A stretch of DNA of 64,000 bases. Source: Membranipora membranacea. Taxonomy: Eukaryota; Bryozoa; Gymnolaemata; Cheilostomatida; Membraniporidae. Shown here piece after piece: positions 12,445 to 22,900 of the stretch. The stretch's first letter is position 1; each line of letters opens with the position of its first letter. The position numbers and the translations under genes are program-made. The DNA is taken from the NCBI GenBank assembly GCA_914767715.1, contig OU612070.1:29128025-29192024 (forward strand), given 5' to 3'. The notes under the pieces were generated by a model, which made no database searches, was not told where the DNA came from, and worked only from the letters and a program-made list of their open reading frames with translations.

Positions 12445-15400
12445 TCAAACATCTACATTGAGATTATCATCAAACTCATCCAGCCCACACTCATCACGTA
12501 ACATGTCCATATTCTCTTTGAGAATCTCAGAGCGCTTGTAGGGACTTGTCAGAGATGAGCCTAGCCTCAGCTCCTTATCTCCGATATCCCTGCTTACACG
12601 AGGGCTGATATCATCAGGTAATGAATCTGATGATGATTTGAGAGATTTAATCACAGGCTCATCCCCTTTACTGGGCTGCTCTATCTTCCGAGTACTTGTA
12701 GAAGGTTGAGATTCCTCTGGAACATTCTTAGCCTGTGTTCTTTTTGCTATTTTCTTTTCTCTAACAGGCTGAATGAGGGCGGTGATTTTTTCTTGGAGGC
12801 CAGACGATTGGTAATTAGAGCGTATAACTTCAGCTAAATCATTGAAACGGTTATTATACTCTGTAAGTTTCCTCGCCATGTCCTTCATACATCTATCCTG
12901 TTCTTCAATCTTTTCACCCTAAATACATACATAATACTCATTTATACTTCTAAGAGAGAGCAAACACACCACTTTACTGTTCCGTGCGTTGAAATATTTA
13001 TACTATTAGTGCAGTGAATGACAAAGTTATATAAGATACAATGAGAAGTTGTGAATGGAGTGTATATGTATTTATCATTATCATATCGTTACATATTTAT
13101 ATGTTAATGATAATTATGTATAAATATATGTTTGAGAAGGTTTGCGTACCTGAGCAGTGATAATTCTCTCAGTCTCAGCGAGCCTGTCTAGCATAGATGA
13201 GTTAGTGGGCGGTCTCTGCTCCTGTCTATCAGAAAGTCTCATATAAGAGTTATAGAGAGGAGGCGGAGCCAGTGGGTGTGAGTAAGGAGAGTAAGGAGAT
13301 AGAGGTGAGTATCTATCTATACCTCCACCAGGATACGGTACTATCCTACCTCCATACCCGGGAGAGCCGGACATAACAGATAATCTCACTCTCTTAGATA
13401 GAGAGGGGGAGTGTAACGGAGACATAGCTGGTCTCTTCACTGTAATATAATAATATATATGACTTCTATGACAGAATTATGAAAAAACCACAAAAAATTA
13501 ATCTCTTGTCCCTAAAGATTACAAGAATCAATATAATATATTGATTCTTGTAATCTTTAGGGACAAGAGATTAATTTTTTGTGGTTTTTTTCATATATAT
13601 TATATTGTTATTCATTTTGTGATTCACATTGTAATTTACTCTCATTATATGAGTGTCAGCGCCTACATCCATAACTCCCTCATTCCCCCACACCACAGCG
13701 CCTACATCCATAACTCCCACATTCCCCCACACCACAGCGCCTACATCCATAACTCCCACATTCCCCCACACCACAGCGCCTACATCCATAACTCCCACAT
13801 TCCCCCACACCACAGCGCCTACATCCATAACTCCCACATTCCCCCACACCACAGCGCCTACATCCATAACTCCCACATTCCCCCACACCACAGCGCCTAC
13901 ATCCATAACTCCCACATTCCCCCACACCACAGCGCCTACATCCATAACTCCCACATTCCCCCACACCACAGCGCCTACATCCATAACTCCCACATTCCCC
14001 CACACCACAGCGCCTACATCCATAACTCCCACATTCCCCCACACCACAGCACCTACATCCATAACTCCCACATTCCCCCACACCACAGCGCCTACATCCA
14101 TAACTCCCACATTCCCCCACACCACAGCACCTACATCCATAACAACACATAATAAGATAATAACTCACTGTCTCTCTTCCTTATACCTGTTGCCATATCG
14201 TTATCCAGACCAACAGTAAGTCCTCCTGGTAAAACTGCAACACCGTCCTCCAAAAGTCTCTACAATCATAAGTGAGAGCAAGTAGATTATCAGAGCTGGT
14301 GGAGAAATCCAATCCATCATCCATCAAGCTATCACACAGCGAGAGAAGAGATGAGATCATTTGGGACATGAGGTAAAGTTCTTGATTTATCCTGCTGTAT
14401 GTCAAATACTACATGATACTGATACTTGATATTTCCTGATATAAAACTCACCCTTTTGAGTGTAGGTAAAACTTTCTCTTCGAAATGCTCCATAGCCATC
14501 GAGGATATATCCCTCAACTCCATGAGAACTTCATGTGACCTCGGTGGGCTCTTAGCCGTTTTTACATAACGCAATACTCGATAAAGTTCATCTAGTACCT
14601 AAAACAGTATATCAACCAAAGATTATATAGCTTTCTGGGAATATTTAAAAATTATGATCATAATCATACCCTATAGGAGTTTAGTTTTCGCAGCATTTAG
14701 GATTCACTTTTTGCGTTGTTGCCTAGGTTGCGAAATTTAGTGTATCTTAAATTAAACTCACTCACCATAGTTTCATAAACAATGTACAATTATACAGGAA
14801 TACACATTACCTAAGCATGCAAGTTAGCGTGGTGTAGTGGTGTAGTGTCAGATGGAGATTTATGCCCTGGGTTCGAATCCCAACTTGGACATTTTTTTAT
14901 AATTTTCACTAGTAAGCCTACTAGCGAAATTTAGTACCAGGTCCAGATAGCGAAATTAAACTCTAGCTAAATTAAACTCCTATAGGGTAAATAAGGAATA
15001 CATTCTGAGCTTTTATCTTCACATTTCGAGAGATGGCAGCAGTAGAGGTGACCTTACCCACCTTGCCAGGAATAAAGCAGCAGTAACCAGACTCGATATA
15101 TTTAGCGTATGTGATCTGTAGTAGAGACATCCTTGTTTCTATAGCCGATAAAATGTCAGCGTGTCGACTCAGCTCGTGAGTTCTCCTCTCAGACTCACGT
15201 CGTGGTAGTTTACTGCGCACGTCCTTCTGTCTCTGAGCGTGTATCGACTCGGCTATACTGAATCCACTGTTCAGTTTTCCCATACATATCTGATTAAATT
15301 CTCTACAGACCTACAATGGTGTACACAAATACTATAGTGGTGATTGTGCACTTCTCAGATGTATTCAAATTATGTTGAGTTAGCCTTGTTCACTCAGCCA

Positions 15401-16422
15401 CGGCCTCGGCCGTGTGAACAAGGCTAATGTTGAGTCATATAGCAGTCCAGCTCTATGCACATAATTGGATCTGTAAATCTGCCTATTTAGAGCGTTGGAC
15501 TGGTTAATTTGGTTTTGGTACATTATCAATTAAAGGAAAGAAGGTAGCTTCAGAAGTTGGATTGTGATGGTTTTGATCATGGGCCCCTGGGACTTTCATG
15601 TCTTTACTTTGCCAATGTCCACTATCAACCACCCAAAAAACACCAAACAGGGTAAGACACCAAAAAAAAATTTGTTACAACCTACCTTGAAATCTCTCAC
15701 ACTAACTCAGCCCTCCTTCTTCTTTCATTTGCCTCAGGTTTGAAGTTTCTAGCACAAACAGAGCTGACTTTATGTACCAGAGAAAAAAATTCATGTTACA
15801 AAATTCACAAAATCTGAGTAGGCTGAAATGGCTGCATGACTATTGACATCCCCACATGATTATTGTACTTTTTTTTTCATTTCACTAAATTGGTTCTTTT
15901 TACACTCATATATTTTGTGAATTTTGTAACATGAATTTTTTTCTCTGGTCCATAAAGTCAGCTCTGTTTGTGCTAGAAACTTCAAACCTGAGACAAATGA
16001 AAGAGGAAGGAGGGCTGAGTTAGTGTGAGAGATTTCAAGGTAGGTTGAAACAAATATTTTTTTGTGTCTTACCCTGTTTGGTGTTTTTTGGGTGGTTGAT
16101 AGTGGACATTGGCAAAGTAAAGACATGTAAGTCCCAGGGGCCCATGGTTTTGATAAACAAAGTCTGTAGGGAGGCCTCCAATGAAGGGATTGTATTCACT
16201 GATGAAAGTGCCAATACATACATACAGGCCTAGTAATAATTTGATGATCTGTTATTATTTACTGAACATATCATTTAATTGGATTTTTTGACTTTGCCTA
16301 GCTTGGAACTTACTTACCAATCTTAGTTTGCTGATCTCATCATAGCTCATATATGCAATAATTTTGAGCTGGATTTCAGTGGGAACAGTCAGAAATCCAA
16401 TATCAGACTCCCCACGTTCCAT
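12445..16422 (-). CDS. FBXO28: F-box only protein 28
   Basis: Substrate adaptor of an SCF ubiquitin ligase, nuclear in vertebrates. Six exons chain in phase: 16422-16318, 15310-15062, 14598-14452, 14259-14187, 13439-13150 and 12918-12445, giving 445 residues (human about 368). Exon 1 encodes the F-box (residues 11-45: VPTEIQLKIIAYM, YDEISKLRL). Exon 2 carries the family signature LPRRESERR and RHADILSAIETRMSLL and ends CCFIPGK. Exon 3 has ELRDISSMAMEHFEEK. Exons 5-6 replace the human linker with a Pro/Ser/Tyr-rich region, then a coiled coil and an acidic tail. Most introns have GTAAGT-like donors; exon 2 uses GTGGGT. It is head to head with WDR26. Intron 1 contains a 570-bp foldback and intron 4 a 39-bp minisatellite. 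Confidence 0.95.
13479..13593. repeat. Near-perfect 115-bp palindrome
   Basis: Arms of about 57 bp are inverted copies around a single central base at 13536; one arm has one extra T in a homopolymer. It lies in FBXO28 intron 4, 40 bp upstream (in transcript sense) of the exon 5 acceptor, so the pre-mRNA would form a long hairpin there. Confidence 0.9.
13658..14141. repeat. 39-bp minisatellite, about 12 copies
   Basis: The unit, containing GCGCCTACATCCATAACTCC, repeats every 39 bp with almost no divergence (first copies at 13697 and 13736). Because 39 is a multiple of three, several frames stay open on both strands; these frames are artefacts. It lies in FBXO28 intron 4. Confidence 0.95.
14819..14898 (+). 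other. tRNA-like relic with Pol III promoter boxes and terminator
   Basis: Box A (TGGTGTAGTGG) is at about 14830 and a perfect box B (GGTTCGAATCC) at 14870-14880. A run of T follows at about 14892, as at Pol III terminators. The acceptor arms pair poorly, so a working tRNA is unlikely. It could be a tRNA pseudogene, a SINE head or an unclassified Pol III transcript. It sits antisense in FBXO28 intron 2. Confidence 0.45.
15384..15427. repeat. Short perfect hairpin in FBXO28 intron 1
   Basis: TTAGCCTTGTTCAC is repeated in inverted orientation about 16 bp away, with a GC-rich loop that itself pairs (CGGCC/GGCCG). Confidence 0.8.
15575..16150. mobile_element. Foldback (palindromic MITE-like) element, about 570 bp
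   Basis: Arms of about 235 bp (15578-15815 and 15908-16147) are inverted copies with roughly 95% identity by eye, including GGGCCCCTGGGACTT and its complement. A loop of about 90 bp separates them. There is no coding capacity. It lies wholly in FBXO28 intron 1 and would give a very long RNA duplex in the primary transcript. Confidence 0.85.
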
Positions 16423-16904
16423 TATCTCTTAGAATTTCAGGCAACCATAAACAATATCTGTTAAGATGATGAAAATGTGAAATAAAACTGAGAGAGTGGA
16501 GACTTTTCCCCAGATCTTTTCCAGTAAGGTGAAATTTTCCAACTTAGTTAGACTGAGAAGCTGAGAATCTTGAAAAATGATGAAGGGAGCACCTCTGAAG
16601 TCCCTCTTTCAGTTCTTTAGGATTTAAAGCAATTTGTTATGTGTTTCTTACCTTCAATGAAAGAGAAAAATAATAAAAAATAAAAATATTGTTGATTTTC
16701 TTTGCCCAAATATTTTTTTTGCTTCAAATAATTTCATGAAAGCAAAATATGTAATTTAAATACAAAAATAAAAATAACAGTGCAATTATAGGTCAAATGT
16801 GACGTCACGCATCATAATAAACCAAGGATAGCCAAGAGAGAAATTACAGCTTGGAAAGTTGAAACTGTAACATTTTCTTTAACTCAATATATACTACATT
16901 ATAG
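16423..16904. promoter_or_regulatory. Shared divergent promoter region of FBXO28 and WDR26, with CRE
   Basis: This 482-bp gap separates the FBXO28 start codon (16422, minus) from the first recognised WDR26 exon (16905, plus). It contains a perfect cAMP-response-element palindrome TGACGTCA at 16800-16807. An upstream WDR26 5' exon may also lie here but no good ATG-plus-donor candidate was found. Co-regulation is inferred from layout only. Confidence 0.6.
16800..16807. promoter_or_regulatory. CRE palindrome (TGACGTCA)
   Basis: Exact 8-bp consensus for CREB/ATF bZIP dimers, placed about 100 bp upstream of WDR26 and 380 bp upstream of FBXO28. Such sites are enriched in CpG-containing divergent promoters of animals; function here is inferred. 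Confidence 0.5.
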
Positions 16905-19900
16905 GTTTGTTTTGTGCCTCTGTACAAATCAAGCCAACCACAGAGCAAGCCTGGCCTCCAGCCCAGAGTCTGAAACTGGTGGAATTAACCCTCCACCAAG
17001 AAAGAAAAGAAGGCTCCCAATCAGCTGTTTTGCCAACAGCTCCAAAGCAGCTTGGGACAATCCAGCACTTGCTGCAGCTATGCACCAAGTTAATGGATCC
17101 TCAAGCGCTCAGAATGGAGCATCTGTATCCAATGGAGATTGTTCAAGTGATGCTGCTAAGAATGATGAACCTCTGAACCTTAGTAATAGAGACAAAGATG
17201 TGGTGAGGCTAATTGGACAGTATCTGAGAAGTTTGGGATTAGAGTAAGTCTTGTAATCATCTATAATAAGTCAGTACTAATATTACTCTGCATGGTAAAG
17301 TGACTCGCGTCACGATTTGTGCGGTGCGATAGGCCAATCCTATGGTGCTGTGGTGTATGGAATCAAGTGTAGCCGTGCATGATTATAATGCTAGAATACA
17401 TACTATTATGTTTGTGTAGACTTCGTTACAGCATAATCACTAAATGATACAGGTTAACCTTCACCCAGGTTTCATGTCATCACTCCTTCAGACCCCTCAG
17501 TAAGCGAATGCCACCAACCCTGAACCATCAGCTATGTATCACAGACGAGCTGCACCTTCTTTATTAGACCACCCTTTTCTACAGCTAGCTAGTTAAGCTC
17601 TGTTTATTATTAGTGAGAGCTCACTAAATCACTTTGTTTATTCCAACTGGCTGCAATTATAAGCTTGCAGTTCTATGCGTTTTTTCAGGCAAAGTGTGGA
17701 GACTTTGGTAGAAGAATCTGGACTGGCTCTTGACCATCCAGTGGCTGCTAAGTTTAGAAGTCATGTCTTAGCTGGTCAATGGAACAGAGTAAGTTTACTA
17801 CTAAAAGACATAAATACTGAATTAAGACAATTGTAGTATAACTAATTGTTTGTGTTGTATGCATAGATCACTAGATTCAGGAAAATCTGTTGGTTTCTCA
17901 ATGTATCAATGACAAATTTGATAATATCGTCTTCATGGTATCGTGCCACTATGATGCTTACTTTGAGATGCCAAGATAGCCTGGGTCCTCATGTGCTATC
18001 ATAGTTTATTACCTGAAATTTTTAAATGCCAGCAAGATGATAATTTACGATGGTATTCCAATGTAGATGATTGAGCAATGTATATATTGAGTATCTATGT
18101 GTGAGTAGTGGGCGTCTCCGCCATCTCCGTCTCACAGTGATAATTAATATTCTGTAGGCCGACGCAGACCTGGCAGATCTCAATAAACTTATAAAGGAAG
18201 ATGAGAGAACGATTCTGGTTAGTATGCAAAATATTTCACTCCATGTGATAATATGTATTGCTGTGTATCAACTGTAGACTGTCAAACATAGGCATATGAA
18301 TGAGCATTCAGCGGTCTCAAAATCTGTCTTTAAAAATGCAGACCAAATGTAAACATTGTACCGTTTGTAGCCTTGTTGTCGATTGAGAGAAGACTATTAA
18401 GTTGGGATAAGCTCCTGCAGTCATAATAGGGATTAGTGATATAGACACCTTTGTGAAGGATTATTGTGTCATAAACCTGATAAGTGGTAACTACTATAAT
18501 AGTCTGATAGTCTGCTGGATGAAGTTTTTAAGAAAAATACTATATATATATATATAAATATATATATATATGTGAAACACAAGATGCTCATAATAGCAGA
18601 GGGTGGTGAGATGTGATGTAGCTGAGTATACATACAGTGTATGGCCTCTCATGTATTATTAATCAATCTTACTTTCTATACCTGTAGTACTGGATCTCTT
18701 TGTTAGAATGAGTCACTTAGTTATAAGTAGACCCACAATAATAGAGCTGCAGTCCTCTTTTCTCTGAATGACAAACACAAGCTGATTAGAGAATTAGATG
18801 ATGAAGTAACGATGTACTGATTCAGTAATATAAACAACTTTTAATCCCATTATGTTATTATAAAGTGCTGGGCCACTTACTAATCTATCAGTGATAACTG
18901 CTAAGTTACCTAGATTCTCCCTGCTAAGTTACCTAGATCAGGGAGATGAACTCGCTGCTGGATAAATTAACGTGGAGTAGTATAATTATAAATGATACAA
19001 GCATCAGGTAACAGGTAACTTCTACTAGTAAAGATAAATATCAGTATCACACAATCACTAAAAGTATATAAAGTGTGTATGCCTATGCTTACTCAGAGAT
19101 GCCATCTTATCTTTCTGAGGTTTATTACTAACATGTTATGTATTCTGGTATGATGTCAAATGGACGAACTTAATTGTGGGTGAGCACATATGGAGAGGGG
19201 GGGGGGTGGGGTTACATGAAGATGTTGCAGTGTTTTATCAGATTATTATTATGGTTATATTTGCAGGAGATGAGATTCTTATTACTACAACAGAAGTACC
19301 TAGAGCTTTTAGAAGATGGTAAAGTATTAGAAGCTGTACATTGTCTCAGATATGAAATAACTCCTCTCAGATTCAAAACACACAGAGTGCATCAGCTTAG
19401 TATGTGAGTACTTACTACTTATCACTGCTTAGTTAATGTGAGTACACCTACACGCCACTAATAGGATCTTAGTTATATTACTCTGAGGTGTGTTATGTTA
19501 TGTAGCTAGCGCAATTTAACATCACTCTGATTTTGTGATTATGGATCTGAAGGATGGTAGATTTATACTAATCTGACTACTTCTTTTAACAGGGAGATTG
19601 GTTTATGTCCCAAACTCCCTGCTTTTTAGTCGTCTTTTTATCTGACGTGATAAAACTTGTAGTTGTTTGCACAATAATATTGTTAAAAGGAGTGAACAAC
19701 TCCTACTATGTTCTTAAAACCATTGTGTCAAAGATCCCACTCTCCCTGTTCAAAGCAACTCCACAGTCTAGGGAGAGTACATGCAAGAGTTCAGCCAGTG
19801 AAGTCAGTAGTGATATAATGTGATATAATATTTGTATATAAGTATGTAAAGTAATGTATAATATGATATTATAATATATATATAGATTGATGATGTGTGA

Positions 19901-22900
19901 CTCAGCTGAGGAGTTACGAGAAGCTGCACAGTGGTCTGGTAAAGGCATTAAATCTCGTCAGGATCTCATGGAAAAACTACAAGGTATGTCTTATATATAT
20001 CTATTATATAAATATATGCACTCGGGTAACACAACTCAACACTGATTCCAAACAGTTACTTAGTATCTTACGCGCACAATCTGAGATTTCAGTGACACCC
20101 TGGAGAGTCCTACTAAAAGTTTCCAATCCGATTCATTTGTATACACATTGAGTATCGGCCCAGATCTTAGGCATGAGCTGATCTCTGCAAAGTTTAGTCT
20201 CTGAGTTCTGAAGTAATTTGATGGCTAACACTTCTGGTAGTCGTGTTTCTTAGATCACCCTCCCTGCTTAGATTACCAATGATAATTGTGTAGCATATTA
20301 TATCAGAGTTATTCCCTCATGTCACAACAACCAAAAGTTAACAGTCTTACGACTGGAGCTTAACTCAATGTGCACGCACAGGCGCATAATAAAGTTGCAC
20401 AGGAGGAATAATTACCTTTATAGCTTCCAGTTTGTGTTAGCTTCAAACTAGTTAATCAGTGATAAACATGTCCAGTAAAACGGACTCGGGCCAGTATGGT
20501 AGCTGTATGTGTAGTGTGTAGAGCTCTCTATTATGTTTTTGGTTTTGTTATATTACAGCTTTCCTTCCCATACATCTGGTATTACCACCGAGGAGACTAG
20601 AAACATTACTACAGCAAGCTTTATCTCATCAGCTCCTCAAGTGTAGATATCATAACTCAGCTAAACTACCTGAGGATGAAGAAATGGATCCTAATATATC
20701 ACTACTCACTGATCATACCTGCCCTAAGTAAGCTCATATAATATAACACTACTCACTGCTCATACCTGTCCTAAGTAAGCTCATATAATATATCACTACT
20801 CACTGCTCATACCTGCCCTAAGTAAGCTCATATAATATATCACTGCTCACTGATCATACCTGCCCTAAGTAAGCTCATATAATATATCACTACTCACTGA
20901 TCAGACCTGCCCTAAGTAAGCTCATATAATATATCACTACTCACTGATCAGACCTGCCCTAAGTAAGCTCATAAAAAATATCACTACTCACTGATCATAC
21001 CTGCCCTAAGTAAGCCCATATAATATATCACTACTCACTGATCATACCTGCCCTAAGTAAGCTCATATAATATATCACTACTCACTGGTCAAACCTGCCC
21101 CAAGTAAGCTCATATAATATATCACTACTCACTGATCAGACCTGCCCTAAGTAAGGTCATATAAAATATCACTACTCACTGATCAGACCTGCCCTAAGTA
21201 AGCTCATATAAAATATCACTACTCACTGATCATACCTGCCCTAAGTAAGCCCATAAAATATATCACTACTCACTGATCATACCTGCCCTAAGTAAGCTCA
21301 TAATATATCACTACTCACTGGTCAGACTTGCCCTAAGTAAGCTCATATAATATATCACTACTCACTGATAATACCTGTCCTAAGTAAGCTCATATAATAT
21401 ATCACTGCTCACTGATCATACCTGCCCTAAGTAAGCTCATATAATATATCACTACTCACTGATCATACCTGCCATAAGTAAGCTCATATAATATATCACT
21501 ACTCCCTGATCATACCTGTCCTAAGTAAGCTCATATAATATATCACTGCTCACTGATCATACCTGCCCTAAGTAAGCTCATATAATATATCACTGCTCAC
21601 TGATCATACTTGCCCTAAGTAAGCCCATATAATATATCACTACTCACTGATCATACCTGCCCTAAGTAAGCTCATATAATATATCACTATTCACTGATCA
21701 TACCTGCACTAAGTTGATGATGTTATAATGATACTTGCAGAGAGAGCTTCCCCACCACAAACACACACATACTAGATCAGCATTGTGATCAAGTATGGTT
21801 CTGTAGATTCTCTCCAGATGGTTCAATGCTCGCCTCAGGTAAATACACTCATATATAACATACTTACTCACTGTGATGAAGACACTCATATATATATATA
21901 ACTGCTGTAGATCGCTAAGCTTCTCATCTTATATAGTATGTGTAAGGATACTCATTCTCAAATATATGAAAAAAACAAATATAACCAGACGCTCGGGAGA
22001 TAGAAAAATTGATGCTAAGAGACTGATAAAGAGCACAATGACATGTCCTTGTCGCTAATAATGATCTCACCGTGGTGCTGCCGTGACCATAAGTAGTGAT
22101 AATTCTTATTAACTTATTGTCCTTCAGGTTCTAAAGATGGTATGATATTCATCTGGTCTATAAATCACGTCACTAACGAGTTCACCATACGCCATCAGTT
22201 ACAAGGACACAACTATGGAGTAGCTCATATAGCCTGGTCTCCTGATAGTAAACATATCATAGCCTGCGGGCCGGACGACTGTTCTGATGTATGGCTCTGG
22301 AACTGTCAGGTAAACCTGTTTACAGTGAACAAATCATTATTATATATTACATGTTGCAAATAATGTATTGGATAAGGAACATATCAACTTTTGAAGAACA
22401 AATCAGTTTGTTATTAGGAGTTATTGTACCCTAGGAAAGTTATATTAGGAGTTATCCCGCCCTTGTGATGTTCGTACTGGAGTGTTCGTTATCTCATACA
22501 TGATCAGACTACTTTGCCCTTTACAGACTGGTGAGCTGAAAGTGAGGATGACTCACTCTAATGAAGATTGTCTCACAAGTGCTTCTTTTCATAAAGACGG
22601 TAAAAAGTTTGTTACTGGAGGCACGAGAGGACAATTCTATCAATGTGTAAGTAATCCCCCTCTCCCCTTCCATTAAGTGATAATTATCCTGTGTTGCCAT
22701 GTTCAACTTAATTTCCTTCAATTTATAAAGTTTACTAGTTTTTTCCAAGTTTAGAAGGCTATGATGGTCACCTAACTGCTCCCTGTTAAACAGCATGTTA
22801 TATTTGCCTGCTGAAGTAATGTAGTTATATATGTATATATATGTTTATCTGTTATTGATGTACTGTTTTAGGACCTTGAAGGTAATGTAGTAGACTCATG

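Noticed and set aside
13541-14219. Long open frames in several frames on both strands
   Set aside because: They follow from the 39-bp minisatellite, whose length is a multiple of three; they lie in FBXO28 intron 4.
14332-14405. Minus-strand frame proposed as an FBXO28 exon (start near 14405)
   Set aside because: No acceptor gives the needed phase. A different frame from 14259 to 14187 joins both neighbours in phase.
14819-14898. Functional tRNA gene
   Set aside because: Acceptor arms pair at only about four of seven positions, and no proper anticodon arm is seen.
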